This document shows positions 18,401-26,540 of a stretch of DNA of 64,000 nt, piece after piece. The notes below the pieces were generated by a model that saw nothing but the letters and a program-made list of their open reading frames with translations, was not told the DNA's origin and made no database searches. Source of the stretch: Mycobacterium sp. (GTDB lineage: Bacteria; Actinomycetota; Actinomycetes; Mycobacteriales; Mycobacteriaceae); NCBI GenBank assembly GCA_020438845.1, contig JAGQTV010000011.1:1-64000 (forward strand), given 5' to 3'. A program made the position numbers and the translations under genes. Positions within the stretch are counted from its first letter, which is position 1. Every line of letters begins with the position of its first letter.

Positions 18401-18804
18401 CGCACCAATTCGCCCGGGCCGGACCCCTCCCCCTCGTCGTCGACCGGTCGCAGGTAAGGATCCAGGTCTTCGCGAAGACTCTTGGGGTAGCTGAACGGAA
18501 AGGTCTCGGCGAATTCCTCGATGAAGAAGTCGAAGGGGTTGATGACCTTGAGGTCGGCGATCAGACCGACGGTGATGGTCAGCTTGCGGGTGGGATTGGG
18601 GAAGACCAGGCGTGCAAGGAAATTACCGAAGGCGTCCTGTTGCCAGTTGATGAAATGGTCGGCTGGTTCAACCTCGAGTGAGTACGCCTCGATCGGGGTC
18701 CGGGAGTGCGGCGCGGGCCGGAGTCGGACAACATGCGGATGGACTTCGACCAAACGGTCGAAGGTGTAGCTGGTGCGATGCTCCAGTGCCACTTTGATGC
18801 CCAC
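15490..18804 (-). CDS. Large transglutaminase / DUF2126 protein (Rv2566-like)
   Basis: A 1104-residue protein. Residues 1-80 are the transglutaminase N-terminal region (VALEHRTSYTFDRL). Residues 150-260 are the papain-like core with C in GSCRDSAWLL, H in DLHAWTEVY and D in LDPTSG. The rest, from about residue 330 (VGGEPTFVSIDNQVD), is a long DUF2126-type domain. M. tuberculosis Rv2566 (about 1140 residues) has this layout. The GTG at 18804 matches the start of that family; the reading that begins at 18822 adds six residues encoded partly by a 20-bp direct repeat. The gene starts the four-gene block and is 62 bases from the ATP-grasp start. Function is unknown; a role in making or trimming an amide-linked peptide is inferred. 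Confidence 0.86.
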   Translation of the reverse strand: MGIKVALEHRTSYTFDRLVEVHPHVVRLRPAPHSRTPIEAYSLEVEPADHFINWQQDAFGNFLARLVFPNPTRKLTITVGLIADLKVINPFDFFIEEFAETFPFSYPKSLREDLDPYLRPVDDEGEGSGPGELVRAWVAGHRFDPGMRTIDFLVGLNHAVNRDVSYSVRMEPGVQTPGHTLQTRIGSCRDSAWLLVSILRQFGLAARFVSGYLVQLTSDVEALDGPSGPAADFTDLHAWTEVYVPGAGWIGLDPTSGLFAGEGHIPLAATPNPASAAPIEGATGVAETTFEFSNTVTRIHEDPRVTKPYTDKAWTKIVKLGELVDKRLVDDDVRLTVGGEPTFVSIDNQVDPEWTTDADGPHKRERASVLTARLKSVWAPHGLVQYGQGKWYPGEPLPRWQIALHWRRDGKPLWNDAALLADPWGATGPSVETDKARQVLTSIATALRLPSDQVRPAFEDPLFRLWKAVRLPGGPPVEPGDDLEADERDSRTELLARLENPVGEAAAWVLPLHRREDDSGWASANWRLRRGRIVLLDGDSPAGLRLPLDSISWRPPRTQFPADPLASTQSDLPVGAAADEAVLDEDDTAPITALVAEVREGVLYLFLPPTEALEHFVDLVARIEAGAAEANCPVVLEGYGPPADARLETLAITPDPGVIEVNVPPTASFAEQCEQLQTLYEQARLARLSTDSFDLDGTHSGTGGGNHITLGGLSPADSPMLRRPDLLVSLLTYWQRHPSLSYLFSGRFIGTTSQAPRVDEGRSESLYELEIAFAEIARLASSDDPRPWVTDRALRHLLTDITGNTHRAEFCIDKLYSPDGSRGRLGLLELRGFEMPPHYQMAMVQSLLVRSLVARFWEEPLRAPLIRHGLNLHGRYLLPHFIIHDIADVAADLRSHGFEFDTSWLDPFTEFRFPRIGTAVFDHVEIELRGAIEPWNTLGEESTSGGTARYVDSSVERIQVRTIGADRQRHIVTCNGFPVPMLATDNPDVQVGGVRYRAWQPPSALHPSITVDSPLRFELLDTTSGSSRGGCTYHVSHPGGRSYDTPPVNAVEAESRRGRRFEAHGFTAGRVDIDDIREKQARLATDVTAPGILDLRRVRTVLQN

Positions 18805-18811
18805 AGTGCCT

Positions 18812-18850
18812 AATCCCACCACAAGGGACCCAATCCCACCACAAGAGAAA
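18812..18850. repeat. Two copies of a 20-bp direct repeat upstream of the DUF2126 gene
   Basis: The unit beginning AATCCCACCACAAG is present at 18812-18831 and again from 18832, diverging after about 15 bases. It sits just upstream of the GTG start at 18804, where it may alter the leader or ribosome-site region. Confidence 0.7.
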
Positions 18851-18975
18851 AGGCTTCGCAGCCTCTCGTAGCGAAGGACCGGCGATGTTACAGCGAGGAA
18901 AAATATCGCGATTCAATACAAGCTGATTCGGCCCGCGCGGTTTACTGATCGGACCCTCGACGCCGAAGGATGGCC

Positions 18976-19209
18976 ATGCACATAATCGACTTCAAGGCCA
19001 AGACGCCGCTGATCGGGATGTCCATGGTCTTCTTGGCCATGGGGATCGTGGCCGTGACGGCATACCAGCGCGCGGGTTGGTATTCCCTCATCGGTTATGC
19101 GATCGCGGCCGGGGTCGCAGTGTTCGGCTTCATCTTCACATTTCGGGACATACCGACTCCCCCGCATACCAACGGCACCGACACGACTCCGGAGGTCAAG
19201 CAGCCGTGA
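18976..19209 (+). CDS. Small two-helix membrane protein
   Basis: A 77-residue protein with two hydrophobic segments (about residues 12-29, [18 protein letters not shown], and 35-54, [17 protein letters not shown]) and a polar, threonine-rich C-terminal tail. The ATG at 18976 is chosen because a GAAGGA lies five bases before it; the ATG at 18970 overlaps that site. Its TGA overlaps the GTG of the amino acid permease (GTGA), so the two are coupled and it may be a partner of the transporter (inference). I do not recognise a named family. Confidence 0.72.
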   Translation: MHIIDFKAKTPLIGMSMVFLAMGIVAVTAYQRAGWYSLIGYAIAAGVAVFGFIFTFRDIPTPPHTNGTDTTPEVKQP

Positions 19210-20660
19210 CTACAACCCCCACCGAGTCAGCGCCCAGCGAGCCGGTGCCGGCCAACCTGACTCGCGAGGACGCCGGGTACCACCACAACCTCAAGCCACG
19301 CCAACTCCAGATGATCGCCATCGGCGGGGCGATCGGAACCGGGTTGTTCCTGGGAGCGGGTGGTCGGCTGGCCAGTGCGGGCCCGGGACTTTTCCTGGTC
19401 TACGGGCTGTGCGGCATCTTCGTGTTCCTCATCCTGCGCGCCATGGGCGAACTGGTGCTGCACCGGCCGACGACTGGCTCGTTCGTCTCCTATGCCCGGG
19501 AATTCCTCGGCGAGAAGGCCGCCTACGTCGCCGGCTGGATGTATTTCCTGAACTGGGCCATGACGACGATCGTCGACTCCACCGCTATCGCAACCTATTG
19601 CAAATTCTGGTCGGTCTTCAAGGACGTCCCGCAGTGGGCCATCGCTCTGACTGCGCTGGCGTTGGTCCTGGCCATGAACCTGGTGTCGGTCTCGCTGTTC
19701 GGCGAGTTCGAATTCTGGGCGGCGATCATCAAGGTCGTGGCGTTGATGGCATTTCTGGTTGCCGGAACGATCTTCCTGGCCGGCCGTTATGAGATCGACG
19801 GCCACTCCACCGGTTTCAGCGTGCTGAGCAACCACGGCGGACTCTTCCCGGTCGGTGTCGTGCCCCTGGTGGTCGTCATGACCGGAGTCGTATTCGCATA
19901 CGCGGCAGTCGAACTGGTTGGTATCGCAGCTGGCGAGACGGCCGAACCGGAAAAGGTGATGCCCCGGGCGATCAACTCCGTCATTGCCCGGATCGCCCTG
20001 TTCTACGTTGGCTCGCTGTTCCTGCTCGCCCTGCTGCTGCCGTACACCGACTACTCGGCATCGGAAAGCCCGTTCGTCACGTTCTTCGGCAAGATCGGCA
20101 TCGAGGGCGGTGGCACGATGATGAACTTCGTGGTGTTGACCGCGGCGTTCTCCAGTCTCAACGCCGGCCTCTACTCCACCGGTCGCATTCTGCGATCGAT
20201 GGCGGTGAACGGCAGTGCGCCGAAATTCACTTCTCGGATGTCCAAGCAGGGTGTCCCCTACGGCGGCATCCTGCTGACCGCCTCGATCGGTCTGTTCGGG
20301 GTCCTGCTCAACGGCATCGTGCCGTCCATGGCCTTCGAGATCGTGCTGAACGTGGCATCACTGGGCATCCTGGCGTCGTGGGCCACCATCATCATCTGCC
20401 AGATCCAGATGTACCGCTGGTCCCAACAGGGCAGGGTCACCCGCCCCAAGTTCAAGATGATGGGTTCGCCCTACACCGGTTACGCGACCCTGGTCTTCCT
20501 TCTGGCAGTCCTGGTGTTGACGGGTTTCAACTACCCGATCGGGACGTGGACGATCGCAAGCCTGGCTGTGTTGGTTCCGATGCTGATCGGTGGCTGGTAT
20601 CTGGTGCGCGAACGGGTGCTGCTCATCGCACAGCAACGCCCGGACGATGCCGCGCACTAA
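19206..20660 (+). CDS. Amino acid permease, AnsP (L-asparagine permease)-like
   Basis: A 484-residue transporter of the amino acid-polyamine-organocation superfamily with twelve expected helices. It has the family's first-helix signature [17 protein letters not shown], the GELVLHRP loop, the [16 protein letters not shown] segment and the [26 protein letters not shown] loop after helix 6. Over its length it resembles M. tuberculosis AnsP1 as I recall it, so asparagine or a related amino acid is the likely substrate, taken up by proton symport. The GTG start forms a GTGA overlap with the small membrane-protein gene. It is convergent with a small secreted-protein gene. Confidence 0.9.
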   Translation: MTTTPTESAPSEPVPANLTREDAGYHHNLKPRQLQMIAIGGAIGTGLFLGAGGRLASAGPGLFLVYGLCGIFVFLILRAMGELVLHRPTTGSFVSYAREFLGEKAAYVAGWMYFLNWAMTTIVDSTAIATYCKFWSVFKDVPQWAIALTALALVLAMNLVSVSLFGEFEFWAAIIKVVALMAFLVAGTIFLAGRYEIDGHSTGFSVLSNHGGLFPVGVVPLVVVMTGVVFAYAAVELVGIAAGETAEPEKVMPRAINSVIARIALFYVGSLFLLALLLPYTDYSASESPFVTFFGKIGIEGGGTMMNFVVLTAAFSSLNAGLYSTGRILRSMAVNGSAPKFTSRMSKQGVPYGGILLTASIGLFGVLLNGIVPSMAFEIVLNVASLGILASWATIIICQIQMYRWSQQGRVTRPKFKMMGSPYTGYATLVFLLAVLVLTGFNYPIGTWTIASLAVLVPMLIGGWYLVRERVLLIAQQRPDDAAH

Positions 20661-20706
20661 AGGCACGGCATGTGAACGACTGCGATCGAAACCGGCCCGC
20701 CGGGAA

Positions 20707-20973
20707 TCAGTCCCGGAACGGTGACCCGGGCGGAGCGGTGCCGACTACCAGCGGAGAGTCAATCGGTGGCGTCGAGCAGTTGATGGTGTTGTTCGGATCG
20801 GTGCAATCCACCGGATTCGTCGGTGCGAACGACGCATTGGCGCTGGTGGTCGGGGGCGTAGTACCCGGGGTGCCGGGAGCCAATGGCGCTGGCGAAGCAT
20901 GCGAGATGCCTGCCGCCAGAACCAACGCCGCACCAGCGACACCGACCCCGAACCGCGCACTCAGTGACATCAT
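20707..20973 (-). CDS. Small proline/threonine-rich secreted protein
   Basis: An 88-residue protein. The ATG at 20973 has GGAAGGA upstream and gives a textbook signal peptide (hydrophobic residues 8-22, cleavage near SHASP); a longer in-frame reading to 21165 overlaps the glycosidase gene and lacks this. The mature part is about 62 residues, rich in P, T and S, with two cysteines (VDCTDPNN and INCSTPP) that could pair. Function is unknown. It lies 52 bases downstream of the GH63-like gene on the same strand. Confidence 0.68.
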   Translation of the reverse strand: MMSLSARFGVGVAGAALVLAAGISHASPAPLAPGTPGTTPPTTSANASFAPTNPVDCTDPNNTINCSTPPIDSPLVVGTAPPGSPFRD

Positions 20974-21025
20974 GGCGCTTCCTTCCCGTTGATGGCTCCG
21001 ATCCTCCGATAGTAGATAGCCGCGA

Positions 21026-23743
21026 TCAGAACCGCGTCGATTCGCCCGTTCCCGGGTGCTCGCCACGACCGAAGCCCAACCTGCCGCGGAACTGCAGCAG
21101 CAGAGCGATTGTGGCGGTCCATCCGGTCTGATGACTCGCGCCGAGGCCTCGTCCGGTATCGCCATCGAAGTACTCGTGGAAGGGCACCAGATCCCGCCAG
21201 TGGGGGTCGGTCTGAAAGTAGTTGTTGTTGCCGAATACCGCCCGGCGCCCGTCGGGGTCGCGGACCAGAAGGCCGGTCAGGCTTCGGGCCATTCGATCGC
21301 CGACCTCGGCCAGCGTGAGCCTTTCCGTCCGGTCTGCGGGGTCGGGAACTCGGAACTCGTCGCCCAGGAATCGCGCGTAGGAATCGAGGGCCTGCACGAA
21401 CAGGAAGTTGATCGGCAGCCACACCGGACCCCGCCAATTGGAATTTCCTCCGAACATGCGAGTGCGGGACTCGGCCGGCTGATAGTCGATCTGATAGGTC
21501 TCGCCATTAACCCGGAAATGGTAGGGATGCTCACGGTGGAACTTCGACAGCGACCGAATACCGTTGGGGGACAGAAACTGTTCCGGATCGAGGATTCGCA
21601 GGAGAATCGCCGAGAGCCGGTCGGCGTCTACCACACCGACCATGAAGTGCGAGCCGTCTCCTCCGGTCATCCGGATCCGGACGTCGCGGTTGGTGTGCTC
21701 GTAAGCGGCAGCCAGATCGTCCATACACCGTTTCATGGTGTCCACGGCGTCGCTGACGGTCACCGGAATCGCGATGGCGGCGAACAACGGCACGATCGCC
21801 TGTAGCGAGAACACCTCCAGTGACCTGCTGGTTCCGTCGGGCATCTCGATGACGTCGTGGTAGAAGCCGGTGTCGTCATTCCAGAAGCTGACGTGCCCAC
21901 TGCCCTTCTCCAGTGCATTGGCGATCAGCCAGGCATCCCAGACCCACCGACCGAACATCGACAGGTAATTCGGTTCGTCGAGGGAGAGTTCGACGGTGAT
22001 CTCCAGCAGGTGGAAGATCAGCGCCGCCATCCACGAAGTGCCGTCCACCTGGGCGAGTTGACCGCCCGTCGGCAACGGCTGGTCCCGGTCGAACACCCCG
22101 ATGTTGTCCATCCCGAGAAAGCCACCGCCGAATACGCCGCGGTCGCTGGCATCCTTCTGGTTGAGCCACCACATGGTGTTCAAGGTGGCGGATCGGTAGG
22201 CCTGAACCAGGAAGTCCCGATCGCCGATGCCGTTATGCATGCGGTCGATCTGGTAGACCTGCCAGGCCGCCCAGGCAAGCAGAGGCGGATTGGTGTCGCC
22301 AAAGGTCCACTCGTAGGCCGGGATCTGTCCGTGTGGGTGCTGGGCGGTGGACTGCTGCAGGACGAGGCACTGCTGTTTGGCGAAATCGGAATCGATCAGC
22401 GCCATGGCAACACAGTGAAAGGCCAGGTCCCAAGCCGCGAACCACGGATACTCCCAGGTGTCAGGCATGAGGATTACCTCAGTGATGGCGACGTGCTGCC
22501 AGTCGCTGTTGCGGCCGGTCCAGCGCTGATCGGGCGGAATCGGTTGACCTGGATCACCTTTGAGCCAGCGCCGAACCCGGTAGTTGTAGAACTGCTTGGA
22601 CCACAAAAGTCCGGCGAACGCCTGTCGCTGAACCAACCGTTCGTCCACCGTCAGATCGTCGGCAGCCAAGAAGCCATAGAACTCGTCGGCCTCGGCTTTG
22701 CGAAGGGCCAGAACCCGGTCGGCGTCGGCGCACGACAGATCCGGTCCGTTGGGCGCGAACCGCACTGTCACCGTGAAGGTTTCGCCCGGCCCGAGTGTCG
22801 TGGCCGCATGCGCGGCAGCCTTACTGCCCGCTGTGGCGCTAACGGCGTCGACGTTTCCACCGACCACGTAGTCGTTGATTCCGTCTTTGACGGTCGGCGA
22901 CGAGTTCGGGGCTCCGAACAGAAGTTGGTCATTGGTCTCGTTCTCGCAGAACACCAGTTCCGGGACGGAACCGTCCGAGGTGGTGACCGTGAACCAGCGC
23001 TCCCCCAGCGCCGGATGGTTCGTATGTGCAATACCGCGGCCGCGCTTGGTGATTCGCGGTCGTTGCTCGTCCGGATTCCAGGACCACGTGTTGCGGTACC
23101 ACAGCTGCGGCAGGACGTGTACCGGTGCCGGATCGGGGCCGCGGTTCGTCACCACCACTCGGCAATAGAAGTCCTCGGCGGCGGCTTTGGCGTACTGGAC
23201 TTCGACATCGAAATATCGTTGTTCCAGCCATTGGTCGCGGAGTGCGTCGAACAGTTCGTACTCGTCGTCGTCCTGGCTGCGGTTCTGGTTGACCTGCAAC
23301 AGGTCGTCGTAGGGGAAGGCGGCCTGGGGATATTTGTAGACCATGGCGGCGTAGGCGTGCGTGGGCAGGTTGTCGGTGTAGAACCAGTAGTCTTTGACGT
23401 CTTCACCGTGATTGCCCTGCTGGTTGGACAAACCGTAGGGACGTTCCTTGAGGATGGGGTCTCGTTCGTTCCACAAGGCGACTCCCAGGCAGATGATCTG
23501 GTCGCTGTCGCACCATCCGGCCAGCCCGTCCTCGTTCCACCGGTAGGCACGACTGCGCGAGTGCTCGAACGGGAAGTAGGACCACGCATCACCGTCGGCG
23601 CTGTAGTCCTCGCGCACCGTTCCCCAGGCTCGTTCGCTGACGTAGGTCCCCCAGCGACGCCACGGTGCGCCGCCTGCGGCGGCCTCCTCCAGACGGGCGT
23701 GTTCAGCGGTGCTCTGCGGTAATCCGATGGACATGCCCGCCAT
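21026..23743 (-). CDS. GH63-like glycoside hydrolase (MGH1-type glucosidase domain)
   Basis: A 905-residue cytosolic protein without a signal peptide. An N-terminal beta-rich part is followed by an (alpha/alpha)6-barrel-type region with many tryptophan motifs (MPDTWEYPWFAAWDLAFHC, TNPPLLAWAAWQVY, GGFLGMDNIGVFDR, FGGNSNWRGPVWLPINF). These resemble bacterial GH63 / mannosyl-oligosaccharide-glucosidase relatives, including the late WRGPVW motif. Such enzymes hydrolyse alpha-glucosidic or mannosylglycerate-type bonds; the substrate here is not known. The start at 23743 is uncertain, with an alternative ATG at 23734, and neither has a clear ribosome site. The App1-type gene is divergent with 72 bases between. 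Confidence 0.82.
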   Translation of the reverse strand: MAGMSIGLPQSTAEHARLEEAAAGGAPWRRWGTYVSERAWGTVREDYSADGDAWSYFPFEHSRSRAYRWNEDGLAGWCDSDQIICLGVALWNERDPILKERPYGLSNQQGNHGEDVKDYWFYTDNLPTHAYAAMVYKYPQAAFPYDDLLQVNQNRSQDDDEYELFDALRDQWLEQRYFDVEVQYAKAAAEDFYCRVVVTNRGPDPAPVHVLPQLWYRNTWSWNPDEQRPRITKRGRGIAHTNHPALGERWFTVTTSDGSVPELVFCENETNDQLLFGAPNSSPTVKDGINDYVVGGNVDAVSATAGSKAAAHAATTLGPGETFTVTVRFAPNGPDLSCADADRVLALRKAEADEFYGFLAADDLTVDERLVQRQAFAGLLWSKQFYNYRVRRWLKGDPGQPIPPDQRWTGRNSDWQHVAITEVILMPDTWEYPWFAAWDLAFHCVAMALIDSDFAKQQCLVLQQSTAQHPHGQIPAYEWTFGDTNPPLLAWAAWQVYQIDRMHNGIGDRDFLVQAYRSATLNTMWWLNQKDASDRGVFGGGFLGMDNIGVFDRDQPLPTGGQLAQVDGTSWMAALIFHLLEITVELSLDEPNYLSMFGRWVWDAWLIANALEKGSGHVSFWNDDTGFYHDVIEMPDGTSRSLEVFSLQAIVPLFAAIAIPVTVSDAVDTMKRCMDDLAAAYEHTNRDVRIRMTGGDGSHFMVGVVDADRLSAILLRILDPEQFLSPNGIRSLSKFHREHPYHFRVNGETYQIDYQPAESRTRMFGGNSNWRGPVWLPINFLFVQALDSYARFLGDEFRVPDPADRTERLTLAEVGDRMARSLTGLLVRDPDGRRAVFGNNNYFQTDPHWRDLVPFHEYFDGDTGRGLGASHQTGWTATIALLLQFRGRLGFGRGEHPGTGESTRF

Positions 23744-23815
23744 CTTGGTGCATCCGACTGGCTTATCCGGGTACTTCCGAAGCCGGAACCGCGCACGATT
23801 GGGGAGGCATTTGAA

Positions 23816-24988
23816 ATGCTGTTGGACATGGCCCGCCTACCGCGCTGGATTACTTCGGAACTCAACGCCATGCTGCGCCGACCCGAGACTGCCGCCGCTG
23901 TCGCCGGCGTCGAGAAGAAGCTCACCGGGCGCCGCCGTGAGCAGAAGATGAGCTCCGGGGCATTTCGGGGGTTGCACGTTGTCGTGTATCGGGGCTTCGT
24001 CGCCGACGACCTGGCGAAGGTTCGGGTTCGGGTGGAGGAGTCGCCGCAACTTCCCGGCGACAGCTGGATTCCCTACTGGGACGTCGCGCAACAGAACCTG
24101 CGCCGATACGCCGCGCTGCCCATCGCCGGGGCCGAGGTTGAACTGCGCATCGGTGAGAGAAGTGCGATCGAGGTCACCGACAGCCACGGCTTCGCGAACT
24201 TCTCGCTGCCGGTTCCAGGGTTGGGCGTCGGATGGCACGACGTGCACGCCGAGACCACGCTGAGCGGCGGTGGTGAAACGGCATCGGGATCCGGGCGGGT
24301 GGTGAAGCCGGCGCCGAATGCTCCATTCCTGGTGATCTCCGACATCGACGACACGATTCTGCTGACCGGGCTGACCGAGGGCGTGACGATGGTGGCCCGG
24401 ACCGTCCTGCACGAGGCGAGCCAGCGCGGGGCGATTCCGGGCATGTCATCGCTCTACCGCGGTCTGGTCCGCGGGGTGATCGATTCCGCCGGCAACCGCA
24501 CTCCGGAGCCGACGTTCTTCTATGTCTCGACCGGTAGTTGGACCTTCTATCCGATGCTCCAGCAATTCGTTCAGTTGCGGGCGTTTCCCCAGGGCCCGAT
24601 GTTCCTCACCGACTGGCGCCCGACTGAGCGCTATCTGCGGCGCAGTGGCGCCGAACACAAGCGAACCGCTATCCGACGGCTTTTCGACGCGTACCCGAAT
24701 ATGTCGTTCGTGCTCTTCGGCGACAGCGGTCAGCGCGATCCGCTGACCTACGAGGAGATGGCCCGCGAGTTTCCGGGTCGGGTCAAGCTCATCGTCATTC
24801 GCCAGGTGGGCTCCGACGAGGACGACCGCAATGTTGCAGTGCGACAGCGTGCGGAAGCGTTGCGCGCCGAGGGGATCCCGTTGCACCTGGCGCCCGATGC
24901 CTCCCAGGCTGCCCTTCTCGTCCACGATCTGGGCCTGTGCGACGACGAAACGCTTGTCGAGGTCCGCACCGAATTCGGACCGCGGTAG
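23816..24988 (+). CDS. App1-family phosphatase (DUF2183, HAD-like)
   Basis: A 390-residue protein. The N-terminal 150 residues include a beta-sandwich-like region, and the C-terminal half is the App1 catalytic domain. It has the HAD-type DxDxT motif in ISDIDDTILLT (about residue 178), a threonine/serine motif in VSTGSW and an aspartate motif in LFGDSGQRDP. In yeast App1 is a phosphatidate phosphatase; bacterial homologues are assumed to dephosphorylate a lipid or related phosphate ester. The ATG follows GGGAGG eight bases upstream. It is monocistronic, between a divergent glycosidase and a convergent diguanylate cyclase. Confidence 0.87.
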   Translation: MLLDMARLPRWITSELNAMLRRPETAAAVAGVEKKLTGRRREQKMSSGAFRGLHVVVYRGFVADDLAKVRVRVEESPQLPGDSWIPYWDVAQQNLRRYAALPIAGAEVELRIGERSAIEVTDSHGFANFSLPVPGLGVGWHDVHAETTLSGGGETASGSGRVVKPAPNAPFLVISDIDDTILLTGLTEGVTMVARTVLHEASQRGAIPGMSSLYRGLVRGVIDSAGNRTPEPTFFYVSTGSWTFYPMLQQFVQLRAFPQGPMFLTDWRPTERYLRRSGAEHKRTAIRRLFDAYPNMSFVLFGDSGQRDPLTYEEMAREFPGRVKLIVIRQVGSDEDDRNVAVRQRAEALRAEGIPLHLAPDASQAALLVHDLGLCDDETLVEVRTEFGPR

Positions 24989-25046
24989 ACGGCGGGCAGT
25001 CGGTGCGCTTTGCGGGCAGCACGTCGGCTCAGCGACGCACGCGTTT

Positions 25047-26447
25047 CTATCCAATGACGCTGCGGTTCCGCCCGGTGGCCTTGGCGGTGTAGAGAGCCTG
25101 GTCAGCGATTCCGAGAAGTCCAACGGGGTCGTGAACGGCCTGGTCGGGTATACCCGCGCCACCGATACTTACGGTGACCGACAGTCGATGTCCGTCTGCG
25201 ACGATCTCCGCCTCCGAGATGATGTGGCGGACTCGCTCGGCCATGTCCGTCAGATCCCCTCGACCAGCTCCGGGCAGGATGACGACGAACTCCTCACCCC
25301 CGTAACGGACGAGCACGTCGCCGTCGCGCAGCACCTGCCGAGTGGCGCGAACGACGGATTGGAGCACACGATCACCGACGATGTGGCCGTAGGTGTCGTT
25401 TACTACCTTGAAGTGGTCGAGATCGAGTACGAGGAGTCCCAGTGAGTCTCCGGACCGGAGGGAACGAGCGACCTCCTCCTTGAGTCTCTCGACGCCGAAC
25501 CGGCGGTTATAGGCGGACGTCAGCGGATCGAGTGCGGCAACGCGTTGCAGATCCTGGTGGTTCAGGGCATTGGTGAGGGCGACCGCCAGGCTCGGAAGAA
25601 CCGACTCGACGACGGCGACGGCCTCCCGATCCATCGGGCGGGCTGCCGCGAGTACCAGGACGCCGACGATGGCGACCCCGTAGCGCACAGGAAGAACCCG
25701 CACCTCGGCAGGAATGAAGCTGACGACCGTCCCGGTCAGAGTGACCTCGGGAGGCAGGTGAAGAACCCGGGCTTCCTGTGACCGGATGACGCTCTGGACG
25801 GCGTCGGAATCCGCGAGCCCCGACGCGTCCCGGATACCGAGTGAGCCGACGAGGTCGACACGGCCGCCATTGACTACCAACAGAGCGGCTGCGTCGATTC
25901 CGGTACGCACCGTCAACTGGTGGAGGGTCGACTCGGCCAGAGCTGCGAGCTCCAGGTGGGCGGCAAGGGCCTCTCCGATAGCTGATATTCCCTCTGTCAC
26001 CCGGTGACTGGCTGCCAAGCTCTCAACGAGGAGGTTGAAGGAGTCGGCAGCCTCGCCGAGCTCGTCGGTGGAGTCGACCGGAACCCGGCAGGACGCCGGG
26101 TCACACGACGACCAGTCGCCAGTCTCCGTGGCCTCGCGCATTGACACCTCGACGCGCCTCATGCTGATGGCGAGTGCTCGCAGCCGGACACCTACCACCA
26201 CCTGGACCAGGGCGGTATTGATGGCACCGACGAGCAGGCCGGCGAGGATGGTCGCGGCGAAGAAGGCCGGGCGGATCGCGACGTCCTGCGGGACTCCCAG
26301 TGCGACGACCGCGAACGGGAAGACGATGCCGATGAGGAGTCCGAACCCCATCATCCAGATCCGCAGGTCGAGCAGGATGCGATTGGTCAGGCGGGGCGGC
26401 CAGCTGCGATAGGACACCATGGGCGTCGGCGGTGCGGGCGCGGTCAT
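25047..26447 (-). CDS. Membrane-anchored diguanylate cyclase (GGDEF with HAMP and GAF-like regions)
   Basis: A 466-residue signalling protein. Two N-terminal membrane helices (about residues 30-52 and 60-85) lead into a HAMP-like helix pair (DSTDELGEAADSFNLLVES), a GAF-like sensor region (about residues 160-300) and a C-terminal GGDEF domain (about 305-465). The active-site motif is GGEEF (RYGGEEFVVI), and an RxxD inhibitory site (RDGD) precedes it by five residues. Catalysis of c-di-GMP synthesis with product inhibition is therefore expected. The ATG at 26447 has an AGGA upstream; the longer TTG reading has none. It is 93 bases from the DUF4407 stop on the same strand. Confidence 0.9.
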   Translation of the reverse strand: MTAPAPPTPMVSYRSWPPRLTNRILLDLRIWMMGFGLLIGIVFPFAVVALGVPQDVAIRPAFFAATILAGLLVGAINTALVQVVVGVRLRALAISMRRVEVSMREATETGDWSSCDPASCRVPVDSTDELGEAADSFNLLVESLAASHRVTEGISAIGEALAAHLELAALAESTLHQLTVRTGIDAAALLVVNGGRVDLVGSLGIRDASGLADSDAVQSVIRSQEARVLHLPPEVTLTGTVVSFIPAEVRVLPVRYGVAIVGVLVLAAARPMDREAVAVVESVLPSLAVALTNALNHQDLQRVAALDPLTSAYNRRFGVERLKEEVARSLRSGDSLGLLVLDLDHFKVVNDTYGHIVGDRVLQSVVRATRQVLRDGDVLVRYGGEEFVVILPGAGRGDLTDMAERVRHIISEAEIVADGHRLSVTVSIGGAGIPDQAVHDPVGLLGIADQALYTAKATGRNRSVIG

Positions 26448-26540
26448 GTCCGTTATCCTGCTCTCCAAATTTTCTGCCTGGGCCGCTTTCTCCCGGCAAG
26501 TCAGGGGAGCATCAGCTCAGTTTCGTGCATGAATGGCAGC

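Noticed and set aside
21857..23722. A 621-codon plus-strand open frame opposite the GH63-like gene
   Set aside because: No recognisable domain; the minus-strand product has clear family motifs across the same bases.
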